Of a stretch of 64,000 bases of DNA, positions 44,961 to 54,320 are shown piece after piece. The stretch is from NCBI RefSeq assembly GCF_000526335.1, contig NZ_JAFW01000001.1, positions 2,542,001-2,606,000 on the forward strand. The letters run 5' to 3'. Each line of letters opens with the position of its first letter. Within the stretch, counting starts at the first letter, position 1. Source of the DNA: Arthrobacter sp. 31Y. Lineage in GTDB: Bacteria; Actinomycetota; Actinomycetes; Actinomycetales; Micrococcaceae. The notes under the pieces are model-generated. The model made no database searches, was not told where the DNA came from, and saw only the letters and a program-made list of their open reading frames with translations. The position numbers were made by a program, and so were the translations under genes.

Positions 44961-46490
44961 GTGACTTCCGCAAACACCCCCGCCCTGAACACCTCCGCAG
45001 AGCCCATCGATGCCAGCGAGCAAATGCGCATCCGTATGGAGAAGCGTGCCAAGCTGATGGAGCGCGGCACCGAGGCCTATCCGGTGGGTGTTGAACGGAC
45101 CCATTCCCTGAGCGAAATCCGCGAGAAATACGCACATCTGGAAGCCGATGAAACCACCGGCGACATGGTGGGCGTCACCGGACGCGTCGTCTTCGTCCGC
45201 AACACCGGCAAGCTGTGCTTCGCAACCCTTCAGGAGGGCGGCGTGGACGGCAAGGGCGTGCGCCTGCAGGCCATGCTGAGCCTGGCCAATGTTGGCGAGG
45301 AGGCTCTGGCCGACTGGAAGGCCCTTGTTGACCTTGGCGACCACGTCTTTATCAAGGGCGAGGTCATCTCTTCCCGTCGCGGCGAGCTCTCGGTCATGGC
45401 CGACTCCTGGTCCATGGCGTCCAAGGCCCTGCGGCCGCTGCCGGTCCTGCACGCGGAACTGAATGAAGAGACCCGCGTTCGGCAGCGCTACGTGGACCTC
45501 ATGGTCCGCGACGAAGCCCGCGAAATGGTTTACAAGCGCGCAGCCATCACCCGTTCGGTCCGCGACACCCTTGACCGCCACGGCTACGTGGAGGTGGAAA
45601 CCCCCATCCTGCAGCTGGTCCACGGCGGCGCTACGGCCCGTCCGTTCGAGACGCACATGAACGCGTTCGACCAGAAGATGACCTTGCGCATTGCCACTGA
45701 GCTCTTCCTTAAGCGCGCCGTTGTTGGTGGCATTGATCGCGTGTATGACATGGGCCGGGTCTTCCGCAACGAAGGCGTGGACTCCACCCACAGCCCCGAA
45801 TTCACCACTCTCGAATGCTACGAAGCGTGGGCGGACCAGTTCGTCATGGCCGAGCGCATGAAGGAAATCATCCTGAATGTGGCCGACGTCGTAGGTACAC
45901 GCACCATCCAGACGGACGCCGGTGAAATTAACCTCGACGGCGAATGGGCTTGGATTTCGGTGTACCCGGGTATTTCCGAAGCTGTGGGAATTGAAATTAC
46001 TCCGGACACCACGGTGGATGAGTTGCTGGCAATTGCTGCCAAGCACGAGGTCAAGGTGGACCCCAAGTGGGACGCCGAGAAGATCGTTGTGGAACTGTTC
46101 GGCGAGATCGTGGAGCCCACCCTGCTGAACCCCACGTTCGTCTACGACTACCCGCCCTCCGCCCAGCCGCTGGCACGCCCGCACCGTGAAGACGGCCGGC
46201 TCATCGAGGCCTGGGACCTGATTATTGGCGGTATGGAGCGCGGTACGGCGTTCTCCGAGCTCATTGATCCCGTGATCCAGCGTGAACGCCTGACGGAGCA
46301 GTCCCGTCGCTCCGCAGCAGGCGACGAGGAAGCCATGCAGTTGGACGAGGACTTCCTCCGTGCCCTTGAATACGGTGCACCGCCCATGGGTGGCATCGGG
46401 CTGGGCATTGACCGCCTGGTGATGTTGTTCACCGGTGCCGGTATCCGCGAAACCATCCTGTTCCCGTTGTTGAAGCCTGAAGGTCACTGA
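44961..46490 (+). CDS. lysS: Lysyl-tRNA synthetase, class II
   Basis: 509 aa from GTG 44961. Charges tRNA-Lys. N-terminal OB-fold (VGVTGRVVFVRNTGKLCFA), motif 2 RNEGVDSTHSPEFTTLECYE and motif 3 GIGLGIDRLVML are intact. It resumes the conserved order lysS-lsr2-clpC. A small membrane protein gene follows after 2 bp. Confidence 0.96.
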   Translation: MTSANTPALNTSAEPIDASEQMRIRMEKRAKLMERGTEAYPVGVERTHSLSEIREKYAHLEADETTGDMVGVTGRVVFVRNTGKLCFATLQEGGVDGKGVRLQAMLSLANVGEEALADWKALVDLGDHVFIKGEVISSRRGELSVMADSWSMASKALRPLPVLHAELNEETRVRQRYVDLMVRDEAREMVYKRAAITRSVRDTLDRHGYVEVETPILQLVHGGATARPFETHMNAFDQKMTLRIATELFLKRAVVGGIDRVYDMGRVFRNEGVDSTHSPEFTTLECYEAWADQFVMAERMKEIILNVADVVGTRTIQTDAGEINLDGEWAWISVYPGISEAVGIEITPDTTVDELLAIAAKHEVKVDPKWDAEKIVVELFGEIVEPTLLNPTFVYDYPPSAQPLARPHREDGRLIEAWDLIIGGMERGTAFSELIDPVIQRERLTEQSRRSAAGDEEAMQLDEDFLRALEYGAPPMGGIGLGIDRLVMLFTGAGIRETILFPLLKPEGH

Positions 46491-46492
46491 TT

Positions 46493-46666
46493 ATGGAGTA
46501 CATCGCAGTCCTGGCGCCATCCATTGTGGTGGGATTGATCTTCTGGTTTGCCATGAAGTCGATCTTCAATGCGGACAAATCAGAACGGCAGGCCGAAGCC
46601 AAGGCGCAGGCCGAAGCGAATTTGAAAAATTCAGGACCTGCGTCCGAGGGTCCGGCAGCTAAATAG
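46493..46666 (+). CDS. Small single-pass membrane protein
   Basis: 57 aa (MEYIAVLAPSIVVGLIFWF start). One hydrophobic helix at about 3-21 is followed by a charged, Ala/Glu/Lys-rich cytoplasmic tail. It starts 2 bp after the lysS stop, so it is expressed with it. Similar short proteins occur between lysS and lsr2 in related genomes as I recall, but the function is unknown. Confidence 0.8.
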   Translation: MEYIAVLAPSIVVGLIFWFAMKSIFNADKSERQAEAKAQAEANLKNSGPASEGPAAK

Positions 46667-46708
46667 CTTCAATTGGGTTCAGCTAACGGAAGAGAATCCA
46701 ATTACGCT

Positions 46709-46738
46709 TTGACGTGCGTGCTTGCCGTGAACGATAAT
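46709..46738 (+). promoter_or_regulatory. Sigma-70-type promoter of lsr2
   Basis: -35 TTGACG (46709-46714), 18-bp spacer, -10 GATAAT (46733-46738), near consensus. The -10 sits inside a small palindrome, ACGATAATCGT, which could bind a regulator. 57 bp before the lsr2 ATG. Confidence 0.72.
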
Positions 46739-46795
46739 CGTCAAAGGAATCCGGGGAATTTCTGATTATCCAACCCTCCAAATGAGAGGCACCTC

Positions 46796-47122
46796 ATGGC
46801 ACAGAAAGTAAAAATCATCCTCGTCGATGACCTGGATGACGGGGCCGCGGACGAAACTGTCCGTTTTGGCCTCGATGGCGTGAGCTACGAGATGGACCTG
46901 TCCACTGCCAACGCAGCCTCGCTGCGCACAGCATTGGAGCCCTACGTCGCAAAGGCCAGGAAGACTTCTTCCGGCCGTGCAACCCGGGGCCGTGCCACAG
47001 CCGCACGTAACCAGGATTCCGCGCAAATCCGCCAGTGGGCCCGTGACAACGGCTACACGGTCAACAGTCGCGGACGTATTCAGGCTGAAATTCAGGAAGC
47101 GTACCAAAAGGCCAATTCCTGA
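46796..47122 (+). CDS. lsr2: Lsr2 nucleoid-associated protein
   Basis: 108 aa. Actinobacterial H-NS functional analogue: bridges AT-rich DNA and silences acquired genes. N-terminal dimerisation domain (MAQKVKIILVDDLDDGAADE) and C-terminal DNA-binding domain with the AT-hook-like SRGRI at about 92-96. The basic linker at about 55-72 is Arg/Thr-rich. Own promoter upstream and hairpin terminator downstream. Confidence 0.95.
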   Translation: MAQKVKIILVDDLDDGAADETVRFGLDGVSYEMDLSTANAASLRTALEPYVAKARKTSSGRATRGRATAARNQDSAQIRQWARDNGYTVNSRGRIQAEIQEAYQKANS

Positions 47123-47133
47123 TTCATCGCTGA

Positions 47134-47165
47134 AATGCCCCGGCAGTCACTGCCGGGGCATTGGC
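47134..47165 (+). terminator. Terminator of lsr2
   Basis: AATGCCCCGGCA (47134-47145) pairs perfectly with TGCCGGGGCATT (47151-47162) around a 5-nt loop, 11 bp after the stop. The T-run is weak. Confidence 0.8.
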
Positions 47166-47483
47166 GTTTAAGCCGGATGTTTATGGTCGCCAGTCCCGAG
47201 GCTTGGAATATCCTGTGAATCGCCGGCGTCGGCAAGGTTCGAATACCGGCACTATTGGGTTCCGACAAAGTCGCGGCCAGGGGCATAGGGGAAATGCCTC
47301 CCACCGGCCGTAACCATGTGCTGTCAGGCAAGGCGACAGGGTGACACCACGGGCTGGCCGGGTCAAGGGCCTGAGCGGGATTTATTCCGCAATCACGTCA
47401 TGTTTCCCCTGTGGCGAACACGCCCCAAAAGTGCTTCTCAGACACGTAGCATCAAAGTACGTCGTAGCTAGGAGTGTGGCGAA
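47166..47483. other. Gene-free region upstream of clpC
   Basis: About 320 bp. No gene on either strand has a plausible start and product. It must hold the clpC promoter. I could not identify a confident -35/-10 pair or a ClgR-type box by eye. A GGAG ribosome site lies 10 bp before the clpC ATG. Confidence 0.5.
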
Positions 47484-49976
47484 ATGTTTGAGAGATTTAC
47501 GGACCGTGCCCGTCGCGTGGTCGTCCTTGCCCAAGAAGAGGCACGGATGCTCAACCACAATTACATCGGTACCGAGCACATCCTCTTGGGTCTGATCCAC
47601 GAGGGTGAAGGCGTTGCTGCCAAGGCGCTCGAGTCCCTGAGCATTTCGCTCGATGGCGTTCGTGAGCAGGTGCAGGAGATCATCGGTCAGGGCCAGCAAG
47701 CCCCGTCCGGTCACATCCCCTTCACGCCGCGCGCCAAGAAGGTGCTTGAGCTTTCCCTCCGCGAAGCACTGCAGCTCGGCCACAATTACATTGGTACTGA
47801 GCACATCCTGCTCGGCCTCATTCGCGAAGGCGAAGGCGTGGCCGCCCAGGTGCTGGTGAAGCTTGGGGCAGACCTGAACAGGGTCCGCCAGCAGGTTATC
47901 CAGCTGCTCTCCGGCTACCAGGGCAAGGAGACCGCAGGCAGCGGCTCCGGCCAGGGCCAGCCGGAAGGTACTCCTGCCGGTTCGGTGGTGCTCGACCAGT
48001 TCGGACGCAACCTGACCCAGGCTGCCCGCGAGAACAAGCTCGATCCTGTGATCGGCCGCGAGCAGGAGATGGAACGCGTCATGCAGGTCCTCTCCCGCCG
48101 TACCAAGAACAACCCGGTCCTGATCGGTGAGCCCGGCGTCGGTAAGACTGCCGTCGTCGAGGGCCTCGCCCAGGCGATCGTCCGAGGCGATGTCCCGGAG
48201 ACCATCAAGGACAAGCAGCTTTATACGCTTGACCTCGGTTCCTTGGTTGCCGGTTCCCGCTACCGCGGTGACTTCGAAGAGCGCCTGAAGAAGGTCCTCA
48301 AGGAGATCCGCACCCGCGGCGACATCATCCTCTTCATCGACGAGATCCACACCCTCGTTGGTGCAGGTGCTGCTGAAGGCGCCATCGATGCTGCATCCAT
48401 CCTGAAGCCGATGCTGGCCCGTGGTGAACTCCAGACCATCGGTGCCACCACGCTGGATGAGTACCGCAAGCACATTGAGAAGGACGCTGCCCTTGAGCGT
48501 CGCTTCCAGCCGATCCAGGTCAAGGAACCCTCCGTTGCTCACGCGATCGAGATCCTCAAGGGCCTGCGTGACCGTTACGAGGCACACCACCGCGTAACGA
48601 TTACCGACGGCGCCCTGGCCTCCGCTGCGCAGCTGGCCGAACGCTACATCTCGGACCGCTTCCTGCCGGACAAGGCTATCGACCTCATCGATGAAGCAGG
48701 CGCACGCCTGCGCATCCGTCGCATGACCGCTCCGCCCGAGCTTAAGGCCATGGACGAGCGCATCGCGGACGTGAAGATGGAGAAGGAATCTGCCATCGAC
48801 GCCCAGGACTTTGAGGGTGCTGCTTCGCTGCGCGACAAGGAGCAGAAGCTCATTGCCGAACGCGCCGAGAAGGAACGCACTTGGAAGTCCGGCGGCATGG
48901 ACGACATCTCCGAGGTTGACGAGGACCTGATCGCTGAAGTTCTTGCGAACTCCACGGGCATCCCGGTCTTCAAGCTCACTGAGGAAGAGTCCTCGCGCCT
49001 GCTCAAGATGGAAGACGAACTGCACAAGCGTGTTGTCGGCCAGGACGAGGCCATCAAGGCTCTGTCCCAGGCCATCCGCCGTACCCGTGCAGGCCTGAAG
49101 GACCCCAAGCGTCCGGGTGGCTCGTTCATCTTCGCTGGCCCCACCGGCGTCGGCAAGACCGAGCTCGCCAAGGCCCTTGCCGAGTTCCTGTTCGGTGAGG
49201 AGGACGCCCTCATCACGCTGGACATGTCCGAGTACTCCGAGAAGCACACGGTTTCGCGTCTCTTCGGTGCACCTCCGGGCTACGTCGGCTACGAAGAAGG
49301 CGGCCAGCTGACCGAGAAGGTCCGCCGGCGTCCGTTCTCCGTGGTCCTGTTCGACGAAGTGGAAAAGGCCCACGCGGACCTCTTCAACTCACTGCTGCAG
49401 ATTCTGGAAGACGGCCGACTGACCGACTCCCAGGGCCGCGTGGTGGACTTCAAGAACACCGTGATCATCATGACCACCAACCTTGGTACCCGCGACATTT
49501 CCAAGAGCGTGGCCACGGGCTTCCAGTCCGGCACGGACACCCAGACCGGTTACAACCGGATGCGGGCCCGGGTTACCGAAGAGCTCAAGCAGCACTTCCG
49601 CCCCGAGTTCCTCAACCGTGTTGACGACGTCGTGGTGTTCCCGCAGCTGACGCAGGACGAGATCATCGAGATCGTGGACCTGTTCGTGAACCGGCTGGAG
49701 CGTCGCCTCAAGGACAAGGACATGGGCATCGAGCTCACGCCCGCCGCCAAGGTTCTCCTGGCCACGCGTGGTTACGATCCCGCCATGGGTGCCCGGCCGC
49801 TGCGCCGCACCATCCAGCGCGAGATCGAGGACCAGCTGTCCGAGAAGATCCTGTTCGGTGAGATCCACGCCGGCGACATCGTAGTGGTGGACGTTGACGG
49901 CGAAGGTGACGAGGCCAAGTTCACGTTCGCAGGTAACGCCAAGCCGCGGATCCCGGAGATCGCTCCCACCGCGTAA
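47484..49976 (+). CDS. clpC: ATP-dependent Clp protease ATP-binding subunit ClpC
   Basis: 830 aa. Hsp100 unfoldase that feeds substrates to ClpP. N-domain double repeat ([14 protein letters not shown] and [14 protein letters not shown]); AAA-1 GEPGVGKT at about 215; UVR-like coiled middle ([20 protein letters not shown]); AAA-2 GPTGVGKT at about 553. The ClpP-contact loop near 677 reads ATGFQ, so the usual aliphatic-Gly-Phe is Thr-Gly-Phe here. Monocistronic, with a strong terminator. Confidence 0.96.
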   Translation: MFERFTDRARRVVVLAQEEARMLNHNYIGTEHILLGLIHEGEGVAAKALESLSISLDGVREQVQEIIGQGQQAPSGHIPFTPRAKKVLELSLREALQLGHNYIGTEHILLGLIREGEGVAAQVLVKLGADLNRVRQQVIQLLSGYQGKETAGSGSGQGQPEGTPAGSVVLDQFGRNLTQAARENKLDPVIGREQEMERVMQVLSRRTKNNPVLIGEPGVGKTAVVEGLAQAIVRGDVPETIKDKQLYTLDLGSLVAGSRYRGDFEERLKKVLKEIRTRGDIILFIDEIHTLVGAGAAEGAIDAASILKPMLARGELQTIGATTLDEYRKHIEKDAALERRFQPIQVKEPSVAHAIEILKGLRDRYEAHHRVTITDGALASAAQLAERYISDRFLPDKAIDLIDEAGARLRIRRMTAPPELKAMDERIADVKMEKESAIDAQDFEGAASLRDKEQKLIAERAEKERTWKSGGMDDISEVDEDLIAEVLANSTGIPVFKLTEEESSRLLKMEDELHKRVVGQDEAIKALSQAIRRTRAGLKDPKRPGGSFIFAGPTGVGKTELAKALAEFLFGEEDALITLDMSEYSEKHTVSRLFGAPPGYVGYEEGGQLTEKVRRRPFSVVLFDEVEKAHADLFNSLLQILEDGRLTDSQGRVVDFKNTVIIMTTNLGTRDISKSVATGFQSGTDTQTGYNRMRARVTEELKQHFRPEFLNRVDDVVVFPQLTQDEIIEIVDLFVNRLERRLKDKDMGIELTPAAKVLLATRGYDPAMGARPLRRTIQREIEDQLSEKILFGEIHAGDIVVVDVDGEGDEAKFTFAGNAKPRIPEIAPTA

Positions 49977-49984
49977 GCGCAACA

Positions 49985-50032
49985 GCAAAAGCCCCGCCCG
50001 CTCCAACAAAGGAGCAGGCGGGGCTTTTGCTT
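49985..50032. terminator. Bidirectional terminator between clpC and the TetR gene
   Basis: Arms 49985-50004 and 50011-50030 pair over 20 bp with one mismatch (GCAAAAGCCCCGCC...). A-rich on one side and T-rich on the other, so it works for both convergent transcripts. Confidence 0.88.
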
Positions 50033-50059
50033 GTATCAGGGCAGGAGGGTTCCGTTGTG

Positions 50060-50803
50060 TTAGGCGGGAATGCCTGCGCCCGCCAGATAATTCGTGATGG
50101 CGCTGGTGAATTGTTCGTCGACGTTGCCGGCGGCAGAGTGTCCTGCCATTGCTGCGGCCAGGTGTGGATATTCTCCGGCCTGGAGGGCCTCAATGAGGTA
50201 CTGGCCGGGGCGTTCTGGGCTTCCTTCGTCAGGACCCGCTGGTGGCAAGGAAGATAATTCGTTCTGCACGAATGCTGACGTGATGGCTGACATCATGGCC
50301 ACGATCTGGAGTTTTGCCGGCCCTGGAAGGTCCACCGGCGCCAGGGCGGCCAGCGCCGCGTCCAGGAAGCGCAGGGAGTTGGGGCCCATGGACGGGCGCG
50401 TCAGCAGCAGCGGTGCCAGCCATGGGTGGCGGTGCATGATGCTGCGTCCCTGATGGGCAAGGTTCAGGAGTCGCCCCCGCGGGTGCTCTCCAGCTACCTC
50501 AAATTGGTACTCTCCGGCGACTGCATCCATCATCAGTTCAACCAGCTCGTCGTGTGATTTCACGTACCGGTAGAGGGAGGCGGCACCTGCACCTACGCTG
50601 GCCGCAACCCTTCGGATGGAGACCGCCGCCAAGCCTTCCTGATCGGCAATCCGGAGTGCCGCCGTCGCTATTCCGTTTCGGGAATGTTCCGGTTTCGGGC
50701 CGACGGCCGAGCGTTCAGGGCGCCGCCAGACGTCAGTGGGATCGTGGGCTGGCAATCCGGCACCGCCTTTCATTCGGTTGAGGTGGTTTGGTCTGGTTCC
50801 CAT
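50060..50803 (-). CDS. TetR/AcrR family transcriptional regulator
   Basis: 247 aa. Helix-turn-helix at about 60-90 (VSIRRVAASVGAGAASLYRY), preceded by an unusually long polar N-terminus of about 40 residues, so a later start is possible. The C-terminal ligand domain has the TetR_C look (HRHPWLAPLLLTRP). Divergent from the glycosyltransferase gene with an inverted repeat between them, so it probably represses both. Confidence 0.87.
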   Translation of the reverse strand: MGTRPNHLNRMKGGAGLPAHDPTDVWRRPERSAVGPKPEHSRNGIATAALRIADQEGLAAVSIRRVAASVGAGAASLYRYVKSHDELVELMMDAVAGEYQFEVAGEHPRGRLLNLAHQGRSIMHRHPWLAPLLLTRPSMGPNSLRFLDAALAALAPVDLPGPAKLQIVAMMSAITSAFVQNELSSLPPAGPDEGSPERPGQYLIEALQAGEYPHLAAAMAGHSAAGNVDEQFTSAITNYLAGAGIPA

Positions 50804-50818
50804 TTCACAATATTCTTG

Positions 50819-50839
50819 ATTGCGAACGGTGATCGCAAT
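50819..50839. promoter_or_regulatory. Putative TetR operator
   Basis: ATTGCGA (50819-50825) and TCGCAAT (50833-50839) are perfect inverted half-sites spaced by 7 nt, 20 bp before the glycosyltransferase ATG and 15 bp before the TetR start. Position and symmetry fit the TetR-family pattern. Confidence 0.65.
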
Positions 50840-50859
50840 TCCAGGAAAGCGGGGACAAC

Positions 50860-52077
50860 ATGCGGGTACTCATGGTGACACCAGGCACGCGGGGGGACGT
50901 TGCGCCCATGGCCGGGCTCGGGAGTCGCTTGCAGGGTCTGGGGTATGAGGTAGCCATCGCAGCCAATCCTGCCTACGCGCCCCTGGTTGTTGAGTCCGGT
51001 TGCGAGTTCAGGCTGCTGCCCGGGGATCTGGAGGGGCTGATCAGGCAACCGGCCCCCGGCGCCAAGGCGTCATCCGCGGGCGTGCTCACCTTCTGGCGAA
51101 AACTCACTGAATACATGGACGGCGCCGCCACCGGAACCCTGGCTGCGGCTGAGGCCGGGGCTGACGTGATCTTGGCCAATTCTGTGGCGCCTTATGCGTA
51201 TGACATCGCAGAAGCACTGGGCATTCCGGCCATTGGCGCACATTTGCAGCCCACGGAGCCGAGCGCAGCATATCCGCCGGTCATCATGAATTCGGCCCGA
51301 AGTCTCGGTGCGTGGGGAAATCGGATTATTGGTGAGCGCGCAGCTGCGGGTCCGGCTCCCTACGACGCCCCCAGCGCGCGCCTTCGCAAGGAGTTGGGGC
51401 TGGGCAAGCAGAGCCGCGCGGCCGGTGAGCGCCGTCGTCGTAAAGCGCACGCCACTATTCTTCACGGCATCAGTCCTTCGGTCCTGCCCAGGCCTGGGGA
51501 TTGGCACCCGGGCCTGGTGATGGCTGGATACTGGTGGCCGGCCATGAAGGCGGACTGGCAGCCTCCGGCGGATCTTGTGGCGTTCCTTGACGAGGGCCCG
51601 CCGCCCGTTTTCGTTGGTTTTGGAAGCAGTGCCCACATCGATCCCGCCCTCATCCTCGAGGCCACCCGACGTGCCGGGGTGCGGGCGGTTGTGCAGGGGG
51701 ACGAAGGGGAGCTGGGCGACGACTCGATCGGCGTCGGGAGCGTTCCCCATGAGTGGCTCTTTCCGCAGATGGCAGCCGTGGTTCATCATGCCGGCGCGGG
51801 AACTGCAGCGGCTGGCTTCCGTTCAGGGGTACCGGCCATTGGCGTCCCGGTTTACACGGACCAACCCCTCTGGGCGTCCCGGATCGCGTCGCTCGGGGCG
51901 GGTCCTCAGCCGATTCCTTACAAGAAGCTGACTCCGGAGCGCCTTGGTGACGCCATTACTGAAGCCGTCAGCACGGCGCCGTACGCGCAGCGGGCCGCGG
52001 AAGTGGCGGCTGCGATCGCCGCGGAGGACGGAACCGCGCCCGTGGTCGAGGCCCTGCAGAATCTCCCAACCAAGTAG
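50860..52077 (+). CDS. GT1 family glycosyltransferase (sterol/macrolide UGT-like)
   Basis: 405 aa, GT-B fold. N-terminal MVTPGTRGDVAPMAGLGSRL is the acceptor-domain Gly-rich loop. The C-terminal donor signature is HHAGAGTAAAGFRSGVPAIG followed by TDQPLWASRI, with the His and DQ pair that bind the UDP-sugar. It resembles sterol glucosyltransferases and macrolide-inactivating enzymes. With a TetR neighbour, detoxification of an antibiotic or other hydroxylated compound is plausible, but the acceptor is unknown. Confidence 0.88.
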   Translation: MRVLMVTPGTRGDVAPMAGLGSRLQGLGYEVAIAANPAYAPLVVESGCEFRLLPGDLEGLIRQPAPGAKASSAGVLTFWRKLTEYMDGAATGTLAAAEAGADVILANSVAPYAYDIAEALGIPAIGAHLQPTEPSAAYPPVIMNSARSLGAWGNRIIGERAAAGPAPYDAPSARLRKELGLGKQSRAAGERRRRKAHATILHGISPSVLPRPGDWHPGLVMAGYWWPAMKADWQPPADLVAFLDEGPPPVFVGFGSSAHIDPALILEATRRAGVRAVVQGDEGELGDDSIGVGSVPHEWLFPQMAAVVHHAGAGTAAAGFRSGVPAIGVPVYTDQPLWASRIASLGAGPQPIPYKKLTPERLGDAITEAVSTAPYAQRAAEVAAAIAAEDGTAPVVEALQNLPTK

Positions 52078-52081
52078 CAGT

Positions 52082-52127
52082 AGCGCGTTTAGAGCACTCA
52101 TAACGCGCTGTGCTGCGACTCAGTTGG
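52082..52127. repeat. Diverged copy of the 1976-2043 palindrome family
   Basis: Shares TGCGACTCAGTTGG and the adjacent CGTTTnnGAGCnCTCAnAACGC pattern with 1990-2041. Only the right-hand part is kept; the left arm is missing. It lies just after the glycosyltransferase stop. Confidence 0.6.
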
Positions 52128-52207
52128 ATCCGGGATATGTGAAAGTACTGTTTCACTCTGAGTGAACCACCCTGTGATTGGCGGCACATTACGTGTTGAA
52201 TCGGAGC

Positions 52208-54310
52208 ATGGACTCTGCTGACACTCAAACTCCGGGCGAGCAGCCCGAAACTGCTTTCCACGACATCGACCACTACCTCTCCATCCCGCGGGTTGGTGGC
52301 CTCACCCTCAGCCCGGACGGCAAGCGCCTGGTCACCACCGTGACCACGCTGAACGGCAAGGGAACCGAGTTTGCAACTGCGCTCTGGGAACTGGACCCCA
52401 GCGGCCGGAACCACGCACGCCGTATCACCCGCAGTTCCAAGGGCGAGGCCGGCGCCGTCTTTGCTGCCAACGGCGACCTTTACTTCACCTCGGCGAGGCC
52501 CGACCCGGACAGCCCCGACGCAGACCCTGTCAACGCGCTGTGACTGCTGCCCGCCGATGGGGGAGAGGCCCGCGTGGTGCACTCGCGTTCAGGCGGCATC
52601 GGGTCAGTGATGGCCGCGAAGGACGCCGATGCGACGTTCATCAACGCCGAGGTCCTGGCCGGGTCCACGGATGAGGTCAGCGATGAGGAACGCCGCAAGG
52701 CCCGCAAAGACAACAAGGTTTCGGCCATCCTGCACAGCGGCTATCCGGTCCGATACTGGGACGCCGACCTTGGCCCCGCAGAGCCGCGGCTCTTCGCCGT
52801 GGAGCAGGGCGATGACAAGGAGCCCGGCAAGCCATCCACAGTGGACGCCGCCGCGCCGCTAAAGCTCCGGAACCTGACGCCCGGCGTCGGCGGTTCGCTG
52901 CGCGAGGCCAAAACCGTGGTGAGCCCGGACGGTAAAACCATCTACACCAGCATGACCAAAGCGCTTGCGAAGGCTGACAGCCGCGAGGTGCTCGCCGCCG
53001 TCGATGTGGCCACCGGCAACGTCAAGGTGCTGCTGGACCACGAGGGCATGAGCTACTTCCCGGGACCGGTAAGCCCGGATAACAGCACGCTGGTTGTTGA
53101 AAGCGAAAGCGATACGACGCCCACCCAGGCTCCGCAAGTGAAGCTGCACCTCCTCAATGTCGCAGGCGGCGAGACCGCGGACCTGGAGCCGTTGGCACAC
53201 CAGTGGGACCGCTGGGCTACGGTGCTTTCCTGGCTGCCTGACGGCAGTGCGGTCCTGGCGAAAGCGGACGACGACGGCGCGTCGCCGGTTTTCCGGATAA
53301 ACGTCGCGGATGGCGCTGTCACGCGGGTGACGCAAGACGCCTCCGCCTATTCCGACGTCGTGGTTTCTCCTGACGGAACCACAGCGTACGCGCTGCGAAG
53401 CTCGTACGAGTTCCCTGCCGAAGCCGTGCGAATCGACCTCTCCACCGGTGAAGTCCTCCGATTGCAGGCGCCAGCGGAGCGGCCCGCATACAAGGGCCGG
53501 TTGGAGCGGGTGGAGACCACGGCGGAGGATGGCTCGCGGGTACCGGCGTACCTCGCCCTCCCGGAAAGCGCGTCAGCAGAGGCCCCTGCTCCGCTACTGC
53601 TCTGGATCCACGGTGGACCGCTGGGCTCGTGGAATGCGTGGACGTGGCGTTGGAACCCCTGGCTGCTGGTGGCCAAGGGGTACGCCGTGCTCCTTCCCGA
53701 TCCTGCGCTTTCCACCGGCTACGGCCAGGAATTCATCCAGCGCGGATGGGGCGAGTGGGGCAAGAAGCCATACACGGACCTCATGGCCATCACTGATGCA
53801 GTGGTGGAGCGGGCGGACATTGACCAGACCCGGACCGCTGCGATGGGCGGATCCTTCGGCGGCTATATGGCCAACTGGGTGGCTGGCCAGACCGACCGCT
53901 TCAAGGCGATCGTCACTCACGCAAGCCTGTGGGCGCTGGACCAATTCGGTCCCACCACCGACGCGGCCCAGTACTGGCTCAAGGAAATGACCGTGGAGAT
54001 GGCGATGGAGAACTCGCCGCACCTGAACGTGGGCAACATCAAGACGCCAATGCTGGTGATCCACGGCGACAAGGATTACCGGGTGCCGATCGGCGAAGGC
54101 CTGCGCCTTTGGTACGAACTCCTGTCCTCATCGCAACTGCCGGCTGACGAGGACGGCCAAAGCCCGCACCGTTTCCTCTACTTCCCGGACGAGAACCACT
54201 GGATCCTGCAACCGCAGCATGCCAAGGTTTGGTACGGCGTGGTGGAGCACTTCCTGGCGAAGCAGGTGCTCGGCGAGGACCTGCCGGTTCCTGAGGAGCT
54301 GGGGCTGTAG
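52208..54310 (+). pseudogene. S9 family prolyl oligopeptidase-like gene interrupted by an in-frame TGA
   Basis: From ATG 52208 the frame reads 111 codons to TGA at 52541-52543, then continues in the same frame without shift to 54310 (about 700 aa total). The residues around the stop, DADPVNAL-stop-LLPADGGEARVV, read as an ordinary beta-propeller blade with a Trp codon (TGG) changed to TGA. The catalytic part is intact: GGSFGGYMA (Ser), GDKDYRVP (Asp), DENHW (His). A GTG at 52574 could start a truncated product, but it would lack the first blade. Confidence 0.85.
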
Positions 54311-54320
54311 AAGGCCTTCG

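Noticed and set aside
52178..54310. Frameshift in the S9 peptidase gene
   Set aside because: Both parts are in the same frame; the break is a stop codon only.
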